The position numbers and the translations under genes are program-made. Positions 7,556-14,892 of a stretch of 52,667 nucleotides of DNA are shown in pieces. Each line of letters starts with the position of its first letter. Positions within the stretch are counted from its first letter, which is position 1. The notes under the pieces are model-generated. The model was not told where the DNA came from. It worked only from the letters and a program-made list of their open reading frames with translations, and searched no databases. Origin of the DNA: an uncultured Clostridia bacterium (lineage in GTDB: Bacteria > Bacillota > Clostridia > UBA1381 > UMGS1253); contig CAKSHB010000007.1 of the NCBI GenBank assembly GCA_934456295.1, positions 1-52,667 on the forward strand. The letters are read 5' to 3'.

Positions 7556-8326
7556 TTAAAGGCTTGAAATAAGGTCATTCATATTATATAATCCGTTTGC
7601 ATTTTTATTCTTCTTTTCATACAAAAACTTTGCCGCACGTATCGCGCCGACAGCAAACACCTCTTTTGAGGCCGCATGATGCGAAATTTCTATCACTTCG
7701 TCGGTTCCCGCAAAAATTATCTCATGGTCGCCGACAATCGTGCCTCCCCTTACGCTGTGAAGCCCGATTTCCGCCTTGCCGCGCTTTTTGCGCTGTGAAT
7801 GTCTGTCATATATGTATACCGGCATCTGTGAAAGCACGTCGGATATTTCGTCCGCAATCGCAAGCGCCGTACCGCTCGGCGCGTCTATTTTCTGCCTGTG
7901 ATGCCTTTCGACAATTTCTATGTCAAAATCGTCCTCCAAAAGCTTTGCAGCACGCTTTGCAAGGTCTGTTATCAAGTTTATTCCAAGACTCATGTTTGCC
8001 GAGAAAAACACCGCTGTATGCTCAGACGCCTTCTTTATGAGCTTTTTTTGATTATCGCTAAGCCCCGTAGTTGCAATGACTGCCGGAATTTTTTTCTCAC
8101 ATGCATAGTCAAGCAGCGGCTCAAGACACATCGGATGCGAAAAATCAATTATCACATCGGCGCTCTGTGTCACCTCAAATACGCTTTTATAAACCGGATA
8201 CGAATTTTTAATGCTGTCGTTTATATCAACGCCGGAAACAATTTCCACATCGTCCGACTCTGCGGCAAGCCTTGTGATAACCTGCCCCATTTTTCCGTTT
8301 GCACCGCTCAGTATAATATTCACCAT
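7556..8326 (-). CDS. dapB: 4-hydroxy-tetrahydrodipicolinate reductase DapB
   Basis: Reduces hydroxy-tetrahydrodipicolinate with NAD(P)H, the second step of the DAP/lysine branch. In 256 residues it has the N-terminal nucleotide motif GANGKMG (8-14), the ATTGLS loop (85-90) and the catalytic/substrate stretch ERHHRQKIDAPSGTA (140-154). The length is normal. It lies 79 nt after dapA and 21 nt before the ACT gene, in one minus-strand transcription unit. In a spore former the pathway also supplies dipicolinic acid and peptidoglycan DAP. Confidence 0.97.
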   Translation of the reverse strand: MVNIILSGANGKMGQVITRLAAESDDVEIVSGVDINDSIKNSYPVYKSVFEVTQSADVIIDFSHPMCLEPLLDYACEKKIPAVIATTGLSDNQKKLIKKASEHTAVFFSANMSLGINLITDLAKRAAKLLEDDFDIEIVERHHRQKIDAPSGTALAIADEISDVLSQMPVYIYDRHSQRKKRGKAEIGLHSVRGGTIVGDHEIIFAGTDEVIEISHHAASKEVFAVGAIRAAKFLYEKKNKNANGLYNMNDLISSL

Positions 8327-8405
8327 CTTGTGTAAACCTCTTTATGTTTATAATTTATACCCCGTTATCCTTTGCTGTTTTGCTTTTTATGTCACGGTTT
8401 TTGTT

Positions 8406-9296
8406 TTATTTTACAGCTTTTAAACCATATTTTTCAAGCGATTTTCTGAGAACCTCTTCATTTTGCTCCTCCATGTCGCACAGCGGCATACGAAGATTTC
8501 CTACGTCATACCCAAGCATATTCATTGCGCTCTTTATCGGAATTGGGTTCACCTCAACAAACAGCTTATCTATAAGGTCAAGCGCTGCAAGCTGTATATC
8601 GGCAGCCCTTTTTACATCGCCCTCAAAATATGAAGCACACATGTCATGCATATCCTTCGGTATTATATTTGCCGCAACCGAAATCACGCCGAGTCCGCCG
8701 ACCGACAATGCGGGCACAACCATGTCGTCATTGCCCGAATATATCGCAAAATCCTTTATTCTCGCTGCAATATGCGACAAATACGCTATATCGCCGCTCG
8801 CTTCTTTTATGCCGACAATATTATCTATCTTTGCAAGCTTTTCAAGCGTATCCACGCTTACGCAAAGCTTTGTTCTGCCCGGTACGTTGTAAATTATAAT
8901 CGGTATATTTATGCTCTCCGCTATTATTTTATAATGCAGATAAAGACCCTTCTGCGTTGTTTTGTTGTAATACGGCGTCACCACAAGCACACCGTCGCAG
9001 CCAACCTTCTCTGCAAACTGTGAAAGCGCAACCGCATGAGGCGTATCGTTTGAGCCTGTACCGGCTATTACCGGTATGCGTCCGGCAGCTTTTTTTACCG
9101 TATACTCGATTGTGTCCATGTGCTCCTTATCGGGCATGGTTGAAGCCTCACCCGTTGTTCCGCATATTATTATTGCATCGGTTTCGTTTGCAATATGAAA
9201 CTCAACCAGTTCTCCGAGCTTATCAAAATCAACGCCGTTTTCCGTAAACGGTGTTATCAGAGCAACGCCCGAACCCTTAAATATCGGCTTTCTCAT
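8406..9296 (-). CDS. dapA: 4-hydroxy-tetrahydrodipicolinate synthase DapA
   Basis: Condenses pyruvate with aspartate semialdehyde. It is 296 residues and an (alpha/beta)8 barrel. Seen: GTTGE (46-50), the Tyr pair VVTPYYNK (109-110), the catalytic Tyr136 in YNVPGRT and the Schiff-base Lys164 in GIKEASG. The open frame reaches 9329, but the ATG at 9296 has GGAG 6 nt upstream and gives MRKPIFKG, the normal N-terminus. The start lies at the 3' end of a structured leader repeat also found before znuC. asd lies 313 nt upstream on the same strand. Confidence 0.96.
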   Translation of the reverse strand: MRKPIFKGSGVALITPFTENGVDFDKLGELVEFHIANETDAIIICGTTGEASTMPDKEHMDTIEYTVKKAAGRIPVIAGTGSNDTPHAVALSQFAEKVGCDGVLVVTPYYNKTTQKGLYLHYKIIAESINIPIIIYNVPGRTKLCVSVDTLEKLAKIDNIVGIKEASGDIAYLSHIAARIKDFAIYSGNDDMVVPALSVGGLGVISVAANIIPKDMHDMCASYFEGDVKRAADIQLAALDLIDKLFVEVNPIPIKSAMNMLGYDVGNLRMPLCDMEEQNEEVLRKSLEKYGLKAVK

Positions 9297-9388
9297 AATA
9301 ATCTCCATTCCGCCGCCCTGCGCCGGCACAAATAATAGTTAGAATTCTCTTATCAGCAGGGCAAGGAATGATAAGAGTTTATTACACC
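9292..9388 (-). repeat. Leader repeat, copy A (before dapA): candidate structured cis-regulatory RNA
   Basis: This 97-nt minus-strand segment begins GGTGTAATAA and ends with the dapA ATGAG. Its partner is at 13185-13280, in front of znuC. Positions 1-42 differ from the partner at 3 sites. The last 36 nt, from GCCGGCGCAGG through the SD and start codon, differ at 2 sites. The linker between (19 versus 18 nt) is not conserved. The first block folds an 8-bp hairpin CTCTTATC/GATAAGAG. Its 15-nt loop contains GCCCTGC, fully complementary to GCAGGGC in the second block, so a pseudoknot just before the SD is possible. No known riboswitch class was recognised. Confidence 0.75.
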
Positions 9389-9441
9389 CATGTATTTTTC
9401 TTATGGCTTTGCCTTATTTTTGCATGGGCATAAACCTCGCC

Positions 9442-9480
9442 GGAGACTGACGTGAAAGAAACTTTCACGTTAACCTCTCC
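9442..9480 (-). other. Nested hairpin in the asd-dapA intergenic region
   Basis: The 313-nt gap 9297-9609 also contains, upstream of the leader repeat, a perfect 9-bp hairpin ACGTGAAAG/CTTTCACGT (9450-9470) closed by an outer GGAGA/TCTCC stem. It is followed on the minus strand by GCCCATG and CATGGGT arms that bracket about 35 nt. None of this is present in the znuC copy. The remainder (9490-9609) is AT-rich with a TATAAT-like box but no clear -35. Confidence 0.5.
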
Positions 9481-9609
9481 CCAAAAATACAAGTTAAAAT
9501 ATTAATTTAAAGCTCTTTTTATTTATATCCGCAAAGTATATCATGTATTTATCTTCACTATATTATATGCCGCATTCCGCTTTTGTTTCATAAAAACTTG
9601 CATATATTA

Positions 9610-10695
9610 TCAGTCAAGATATCCTTTTGCCGCAAGAAGTTCCGCCATAAGAACGGCTCCGCCCGCAGCCCCGCGCAATGTGTTATGTGAGAGCGACACA
9701 AATTTATAGTCATAAATCGAATCCTCACGCAGTCTGCCCACAGATACTGCCATTCCGCCCTCCATATCGCGGTCAAGGCGTGCCTGCGGTCTGTCAGGCT
9801 CTTCAAAATAGTTCAAAAACTGCTTCGGCGCCGAAGGAAGATTTAATTTCTGCGGCTCACCCGAATAATCCTTCCATGCCTTCTTTATATCTTCTGCTGA
9901 AGGTTTATTTTCAAACGAAACAAATACTGCCGCAGTATGTCCGTCCGATACGGGAACGCGCAGGCACTGTGTTGTGATTTTCGGTTCGGACGCGTCAACT
10001 ATTCTGTCGCCTTCAATTCTGCCCCATACCTTCATCGGCTCTTTCTCGCTCTTTTCCTCTTCGCCGCCTATATAAGGTATCAGGTTGTCAACCATTTCCG
10101 GCCATGTTTCAAAAGTTTTGCCTGCGCCCGAAATCGCCTGATAAGTGCATGCAACAACCTCTTTTATGCCGTATTTCTTAAGCGGATGCAGCGCCGGAAC
10201 ATAGCTCTGTATCGAGCAGTTTGATTTTACTGCTACAAAACCGCGTTTCGTACCCAGGCGCTTTCTCTGTGCATTTATTATTTCCGCATGCTCCGGATTT
10301 ATCTCGGGAATAATCATGGGAACGTCAAGAGTATGTCTGTGTGCCGAATTGTTTGACATAATCGGACATTCAAGCTTTGCATATGCCTCCTCAAGCGCAC
10401 GTATTTCATCTTTTTTCATATCAACCGCGCAAAACGCAAAGTCAACCGCCGAAGCAATTTTTTCTTTATCTGCATCAGCGTCCATTACAACCATCTCGCC
10501 CACAGCCTCGGGAAGAGCCGTTTTCATCTTCCATCTGCCGTTTACCGCGTCCTTGTATTTTTGTCCCGCACTTCTCGCCGAAGCCGCAAGAACCTCTATA
10601 TTAAACCACGGGTGTTTATCGAGAAGGCTTATAAAACGCTGTCCTACCATACCCGTTGCACCTATCACTGCCACTTTATACTGTTTCATTTCCAA
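9610..10695 (-). CDS. asd: Aspartate-semialdehyde dehydrogenase
   Basis: NADPH-dependent reduction of aspartyl phosphate to aspartate semialdehyde, the branch point for lysine/DAP, threonine and methionine. It is 361 residues, the longer archaeal/fungal-like form. Seen: Rossmann motif GATGMVGQ (12-19), the catalytic Cys160 in SNCSIQ, and a conserved acid/His region later. The start is uncertain. A TTG at 10695 lies 6 nt after AAGGAG, while the ATG two codons later is 12 nt away. It is the first gene of the lysine cluster and is preceded by a lysine riboswitch and terminator. Confidence 0.95.
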   Translation of the reverse strand: MEMKQYKVAVIGATGMVGQRFISLLDKHPWFNIEVLAASARSAGQKYKDAVNGRWKMKTALPEAVGEMVVMDADADKEKIASAVDFAFCAVDMKKDEIRALEEAYAKLECPIMSNNSAHRHTLDVPMIIPEINPEHAEIINAQRKRLGTKRGFVAVKSNCSIQSYVPALHPLKKYGIKEVVACTYQAISGAGKTFETWPEMVDNLIPYIGGEEEKSEKEPMKVWGRIEGDRIVDASEPKITTQCLRVPVSDGHTAAVFVSFENKPSAEDIKKAWKDYSGEPQKLNLPSAPKQFLNYFEEPDRPQARLDRDMEGGMAVSVGRLREDSIYDYKFVSLSHNTLRGAAGGAVLMAELLAAKGYLD

Positions 10696-10774
10696 ATCAT
10701 ACTCCTTTTTGCCTTATATTTTTATATCACTTTTATTTATATTATAATACAAACTTATACATAGTATTATAAAA

Positions 10775-10799
10775 GGCAACGGCACAGAGCGCCGCTGCC
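10775..10799 (-). terminator. Riboswitch-controlled terminator before asd
   Basis: On the minus strand GGCAGCGGC/GCCGTTGCC forms a GC-rich stem followed by TTTTATAAT, between the lysine aptamer and asd. Together with the aptamer 38 nt upstream it forms a transcription-attenuation platform. The antiterminator partner was not worked out. Confidence 0.8.
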
Positions 10800-10837
10800 A
10801 AATACCTGCACGTAAACCATGCCTGATTATTTAAGCG

Positions 10838-11002
10838 GATAGCTCTCCACCGTATTGCGGTGACAAATGCATGGCTGTTAACCATACATCCAGACACATC
10901 GGTCCGGCAGCCGACGTTCTTCGGCATTGTTCCCTTTCGCGTATGGCTTTTGCGGCCGCCGAAGCCTACCTTTACACTACTTATGAAAAATGCGCCTCTA
11001 TC
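10838..11002 (-). promoter_or_regulatory. Lysine riboswitch (L-box) aptamer
   Basis: A 165-nt minus-strand leader closed by GATAG/CTATC. The conserved lysine-aptamer blocks occur in order: AGAGGCGC at the 5' side, AAGTAG, GCGAAAGGGAA, GCCGAAG, TCTGG, TTTGTCACCGC, and GGTGGAGAGCTATC at the 3' side. These match the known lysine riboswitch consensus. It precedes a terminator and asd, so lysine binding should shut down asd and probably the downstream dapA, dapB and ACT genes. Confidence 0.95.
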
Positions 11003-11011
11003 TTTATATAT

Positions 11012-11040
11012 ATAATATCATTAATGCGTCCGTGTGTCAA
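11012..11040 (-). promoter_or_regulatory. Promoter of the lysine riboswitch/asd operon
   Basis: Minus-strand TTGACA (11035-11040), a 17-nt spacer and TATTAT (11012-11017), about 10 nt before the aptamer 5' end. It separates this unit from dtd upstream. Confidence 0.8.
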
Positions 11041-11068
11041 ACCTTTTTTGAAATAATTGTATATTTTA

Positions 11069-11518
11069 TTATTTCGCATCTCCGCTTTCCAAAACAATCG
11101 TTATCGGTCCGTCGTTTATAAGCTCCACCGCCATGTCTGCTCCAAACTCCCCCGTACGGCATATAAGCGAGCTCTCACGCATAAGCTCTATAAACTTTTC
11201 ATACAGCGGAACTGCCTTTTCGGGACGTGCCGCCGCCGTAAAACTCGGTCTGTATCCCTTTTTGCAGTCACCGTAAAGCGTAAAGTTTGAAATAATCAGA
11301 AATTCCGCACCGACATCTGCCGGCGCCAAATTCATTTTTCCGTTTTCATCTTCAAATATACGCATGCCGCTGCATTTCTTTGCAAGATATACCGCATCAT
11401 CCTCCGTATCGTTTTCATGAATACCGAGCAGTATAAGCAGCCCCTTCCCTATCTGTGATTTTACTTTTCCGTCAATAGTTACGCTTGCACGCTTTACTCT
11501 CTGAATAACTGCCTTCAA
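11069..11518 (-). CDS. dtd: D-aminoacyl-tRNA deacylase Dtd
   Basis: Hydrolyses D-amino acids (and glycine) mischarged on tRNA, a proofreading step. The 149-residue protein starts MKAVIQRVKRASV, as is typical of the family. It has the active-site block SNFTLYGD (the usual form is SQFTL) and the cross-subunit Gly-Pro motif NDGPIT near residue 137. The length is canonical. It is divergent from the Fur-type regulator and lies just upstream of the riboswitch promoter. Confidence 0.95.
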   Translation of the reverse strand: MKAVIQRVKRASVTIDGKVKSQIGKGLLILLGIHENDTEDDAVYLAKKCSGMRIFEDENGKMNLAPADVGAEFLIISNFTLYGDCKKGYRPSFTAAARPEKAVPLYEKFIELMRESSLICRTGEFGADMAVELINDGPITIVLESGDAK

Positions 11519-11612
11519 ACAATCAGCCCCCTTTTTTCGTCAGCTTTTTAATATCCGCCGTCAGTTATACTATCACGGTGCGGCTTTTCTGTCAAGTATA
11601 TACATTTTGCTC

Positions 11613-11677
11613 TTGACACATTTTTTATTAAGTAGTATAATCTAATTTGAAACTGATTTTCAATTTCAAATTAGATT
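11613..11677 (+). promoter_or_regulatory. Consensus promoter plus Fur/Zur-type operator for the regulator-zinc importer operon
   Basis: TTGACA (11613-11618), a 17-nt spacer and TATAAT (11636-11641) form a perfect sigma-A promoter. Beginning inside the -10 is a perfect 14-bp inverted repeat, AATCTAATTTGAAA (11639-11652) and TTTCAAATTAGATT (11664-11677). The centre TTGAAA-N5-TTTCAA resembles Fur-family boxes. Binding here would block transcription initiation, so autoregulation by the downstream Fur-family protein is likely (inference). Confidence 0.85.
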
Positions 11678-11759
11678 GTTTTTGTACATTAAGAATAACT
11701 TTTTTAGCATATAACGTTTTTGAAGCGGATAATTTGATTTTTTTGAAACGGGTGATTTT

Positions 11760-12221
11760 ATGAAACGTGAAAACGGCTATAATACAAGACAAAGAAACGA
11801 AATACTTGATTTTCTGAAAAATAATGCCTCACGCCATCTTACGGCCGACGACATAACCGCTGCACTGAGCGGTTCCGGCTGCCATGTAGGAAAATCCACA
11901 GTATACCGATACATGGAAAAGCTGGTAAACGAGGGGCGTGTGCGCAAATATTTGATATCAAATTCGCAGAGTGCGTGCTATGAATATATCGATGAAAATC
12001 ACACTTGCGGCGCACACTACCACTTTAAATGTACATCATGCGGTCATCTGCTGCATGTGGACTGCTCCATGATGGACGCTGTGTTTGAACATATGCGTAC
12101 CCATCACGGATTTGAGGCAGACGGTACGAAAACCGTTGTCTACGGACTGTGCAAAAACTGCCGCTCCGGCGGCACAAATGACCATTCACAGGAGGTATGT
12201 ACAAAATGTGCAGAAAAATAA
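11760..12221 (+). CDS. zur: Fur-family metalloregulator, probably Zur
   Basis: Metal-dependent repressor of 153 residues. The N-terminal winged helix (about 5-75) includes HLTADDITAAL and the recognition segment VGKSTVYRYMEKLVNEGRVRKY. The C-terminal dimerisation/metal domain has HYHFKCTSCGHLLHVDC and a second CKNC pair, the structural zinc site. An extra CTKC lies at the very end. Its start is an ATG after GGGTGA. It overlaps the start of a zinc-type binding protein by 16 nt, so a Zur role sensing zinc is favoured over Fur or PerR, though not proven. Confidence 0.88.
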   Translation: MKRENGYNTRQRNEILDFLKNNASRHLTADDITAALSGSGCHVGKSTVYRYMEKLVNEGRVRKYLISNSQSACYEYIDENHTCGAHYHFKCTSCGHLLHVDCSMMDAVFEHMRTHHGFEADGTKTVVYGLCKNCRSGGTNDHSQEVCTKCAEK

Positions 12222-13168
12222 TTTCTTTCAGACTGATAGCTTTTTTACTGTGTATCTCTGTCATTATGACGTTCTCTTCATGCTCGCAGCCGCTTTCTCC
12301 GGCAAATGACAGCGGCAAAATCAAGGTTGTGACAACGCTGTTTGCTCAGTATGATTTTACACGCAGAGTTGCAGGCGAGCTTGCCGATGTTACACTTTTG
12401 CTCAAACCGGGCGTTGAGTCACATACCTATGAGCCGTCGCCCTCGGATATCGTAACGATCGGAAATTCGGATTTGTTTATATATACGGGCAAATACATGG
12501 AAAACTGGGCACAGGGCATAATAAGCGGACTCAGCGGCGAAAAAACCACGGTTCTCGATGTTTCCGAGGGTATCAGCCTTATAAACACCGCCGACGAACA
12601 TAAAGACGACGAAAACGGTCATGATGACACGCATATGCATCAGATGGACCCGCACATATGGACATCGCCGGCAAACGCTATAATAATGGTAAAAAACATT
12701 GCAGCGGCTCTTTCAAAAACCGACCCCGTACATGCAGACACATACAATGCCAACGCCCGGGATTATATTTCGGAGCTGCAAACTCTCGACAATGACTTTT
12801 CTGAAATGATTAATTCAGCAAAGCGCAGAGAAATAATGTTCGGCGGAAGATTTGCCATGTATTATTTCGCACAGCATTACGGACTTGAGTGCATGTCCGC
12901 ATATGACTCCTGCTCCTCTGAGGCAGAGCCTGTCGCAAAGCTTGTCGCAAAAATAATCGATAAAATAAAATCGGAAAATATAGGCGCGGTTTATTACGAG
13001 GAAATGTCAAACCATTCCGTTGCCGACCGCATTGCGGAGGATACCGGCGCTTCTGCCCTGCTGCTTCATTCATGCCACAATGTAAGCAGCGAAGAGCTTG
13101 CGCGCGGCGAAACATATCTATCGCTTATGAGGCGAAATCTTGAAAACCTCAGAAAGGGACTGAACTGA
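12206..13168 (+). CDS. znuA: Zinc ABC transporter substrate-binding lipoprotein ZnuA/AdcA-type
   Basis: Extracytoplasmic receptor for zinc (cluster 9 family), 320 residues. Seen: a signal peptide with lipobox ending FSSC, the core VVTTLFAQYDFTRRVAGE, the metal His in GVESHTYEPSPSD, and an acidic/His-rich loop around residues 135-155 (DEHKDD, NGHDDTHMHQM) followed by DPHIW. The His-rich loop is typical of zinc rather than manganese receptors. Two ATGs fit; the one at 12206 lies 10 nt after AGGAGG and was chosen over 12197, which is only 1 nt away. Translation is coupled to the regulator. Confidence 0.92.
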   Translation: MCRKIISFRLIAFLLCISVIMTFSSCSQPLSPANDSGKIKVVTTLFAQYDFTRRVAGELADVTLLLKPGVESHTYEPSPSDIVTIGNSDLFIYTGKYMENWAQGIISGLSGEKTTVLDVSEGISLINTADEHKDDENGHDDTHMHQMDPHIWTSPANAIIMVKNIAAALSKTDPVHADTYNANARDYISELQTLDNDFSEMINSAKRREIMFGGRFAMYYFAQHYGLECMSAYDSCSSEAEPVAKLVAKIIDKIKSENIGAVYYEEMSNHSVADRIAEDTGASALLLHSCHNVSSEELARGETYLSLMRRNLENLRKGLN

Positions 13169-13184
13169 TTTTAATATACAGACA

Positions 13185-13280
13185 GGTGTAATAATCTCTT
13201 ATCATACCTTGCCCTGCCGATAAGAGATTTGCATTACTGTTTAAGCCGGCGCAGGACGGCGGAACGGAGATTATTATGAG
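13185..13280 (+). repeat. Leader repeat, copy B (before znuC): candidate structured cis-regulatory RNA
   Basis: A 96-nt partner of the element before dapA, filling almost the whole znuA-znuC gap and running through the znuC SD and ATGAG. The same CTCTTATC/GATAAGAG hairpin is present. The loop GCCCTGC faces GCAGGAC here, so the possible pseudoknot keeps the five contiguous pairs CCTGC/GCAGG but has one mismatch. GCCG/CGGC could form an alternative small hairpin next to the SD. Confidence 0.75.
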
Positions 13281-13986
13281 TATTTTAAAATGTGATAATT
13301 TATGCGTCGCATATGACGGCGTTACCGTCATAAAAAACGCAAGCTTCAGTATAGATGAAGGTGACTATGTCCTCATTGTCGGTGAAAACGGTTCGGGCAA
13401 ATCCACACTTGTAAAAACAATTCTCGGACTTCATTTCCCCTCCTCAGGCACGCTTTCTTTTTCGGACGGGCTGAGGCAAAACGAAATCGGATACCTTGCC
13501 CAGCAAAATGAGGTCAGAAACGATTTTCCCGCATCTGTGCTTGAGGTTGTTCTTTCGGGCTTCTGCGGAAAAAAACGCTTTATGCCGTTTTACACAAAGC
13601 AGCAGAAAACCAAAGCCGCCGAAATTCTGAAAAAACTCGATATGTCCGATTATGCGCGCCGCCCGATTTCGGAGCTTTCCGGCGGTCAGCGCAGGCGCGT
13701 TCTTCTCGCACGCGCGCTGTGTGCGGCAAACAAGCTGATTTTGTGCGATGAGCCTGCGGCAGGACTTGACACGCACGGCAGCATGCATCTGTACGACTCG
13801 ATAAAAAAGCTGAACGATGAGAAAATTGCAGTCATGATGGTAACGCACGATTTGGCACAGTCGCTCCCGTATGCAAACAAAGTAATTCATCTGGGAAACG
13901 ACGCCGTATATTTTATGAGCAAAGACGAATATCGCTTTTCGGTCCGAATATCTGATTTTACACTTAATTTTATACCGATATGGTGA
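13276..13986 (+). CDS. znuC: Zinc ABC transporter ATP-binding protein
   Basis: Cytoplasmic ATPase of the zinc importer, 236 residues. Walker A GENGSGKST (about 36-44), Q-loop YLAQQNE, signature LSGGQRRR, Walker B LILCDEPAAGLD and switch His in MVTHDL are all present. The AACGGAGATTATT site before the ATG belongs to the conserved leader repeat. It sits between znuA and the permease in the order typical of metal importers. Specificity is inferred from znuA and the adjacent Fur-family gene. Confidence 0.93.
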   Translation: MSILKCDNLCVAYDGVTVIKNASFSIDEGDYVLIVGENGSGKSTLVKTILGLHFPSSGTLSFSDGLRQNEIGYLAQQNEVRNDFPASVLEVVLSGFCGKKRFMPFYTKQQKTKAAEILKKLDMSDYARRPISELSGGQRRRVLLARALCAANKLILCDEPAAGLDTHGSMHLYDSIKKLNDEKIAVMMVTHDLAQSLPYANKVIHLGNDAVYFMSKDEYRFSVRISDFTLNFIPIW

Positions 13987-14001
13987 AAGGTCTGTTTATA
14001 A

Positions 14002-14826
14002 ATGCTGAATTATTTTTTTGAAATATTTTCATATGATTTCATGCTGCGCGCACTGCTTGTCGGCACACTCGTATCACTCACGGCATCACTTTTGGGCGTG
14101 AGCCTTGTGCTGAAACGCTATTCCATGATAGGCGACGGTCTGTCGCATGTCGGCTTCGGCGCGCTTTCAATTGCGCTTGCACTAAATCTCACGCCGCTTT
14201 ATGTGTCGGTTCCCGTATGTGTAATTGCGGCATTTTTCCTGTTAAAGCTCAGCGAAAATTCAAAGATAAAAGGCGACTCCGCGATAGCTCTGATTGCAAG
14301 CAGCAGTCTTGCGTTCGGTGTAATTGCGGCATCGCTTTCATCAGGCTTCAGCGTTGATGTATACGGCTACATGTTCGGCAGTATTCTGGCAATGCAGCCG
14401 AGCGACGTATATGTCAGCACGACGCTGTGTGCTGTTGTTCTTGCCGTTTTTATTCTCTGCTATCACAAAATATTTGCAGTCACGTTTGACAGTGATTTTG
14501 CAAAAGCAACCGGCATGAAAACAAATGCCTACAACATGCTTATTGCCCTTCTGACAGCGCTCACGATTGTTGTCGGCATGCGGATTATGGGCACAATGCT
14601 GATTTCAAGCCTTATAATTTTCCCCGCACTTACCGCCATGAGAGTATTCAAAAGCTTTCGCAGCGTTATTATATGTGCGGCTTTTGTTTCCGTTATATGC
14701 TTCTTTTTCGGACTTGTCATATCATATATTGCTGCCATTCCGACGGGCGCAAGCGTTGTTGCTGTAAATCTTTTCGTTTTCCTTCTGTTTTCCGCAGCCG
14801 GCTCACTCAGACGCATTGCCGCTTGA
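14002..14826 (+). CDS. znuB: Zinc ABC transporter permease
   Basis: Integral membrane subunit (ABC-3 family), 274 residues with about eight hydrophobic helices. Diagnostic stretches include SLLGVSLVLKRYSMIGDGLSH near residue 30, the ATGMKTNAYN coupling loop, and VVGMRIMGTMLISSLIIFPA. It follows znuC by 15 nt with an AAAGG site. It closes the zur-znuACB operon; ilvB follows 66 nt later with no clear terminator. Confidence 0.93.
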   Translation: MLNYFFEIFSYDFMLRALLVGTLVSLTASLLGVSLVLKRYSMIGDGLSHVGFGALSIALALNLTPLYVSVPVCVIAAFFLLKLSENSKIKGDSAIALIASSSLAFGVIAASLSSGFSVDVYGYMFGSILAMQPSDVYVSTTLCAVVLAVFILCYHKIFAVTFDSDFAKATGMKTNAYNMLIALLTALTIVVGMRIMGTMLISSLIIFPALTAMRVFKSFRSVIICAAFVSVICFFFGLVISYIAAIPTGASVVAVNLFVFLLFSAAGSLRRIAA

Positions 14827-14892
14827 CTGTGCGGCTTTTTCGTGATATCCTTAATGCATATACCAAAAATTTTGAAATCGGGGTGAACACGC

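Noticed and set aside
14827..14892. T-box or leader peptide control of ilvBH
   Set aside because: The gap is only 66 nt, with no T-box sequence (such as AGGGTGGTACCGCG) and no branched-chain-rich ORF.
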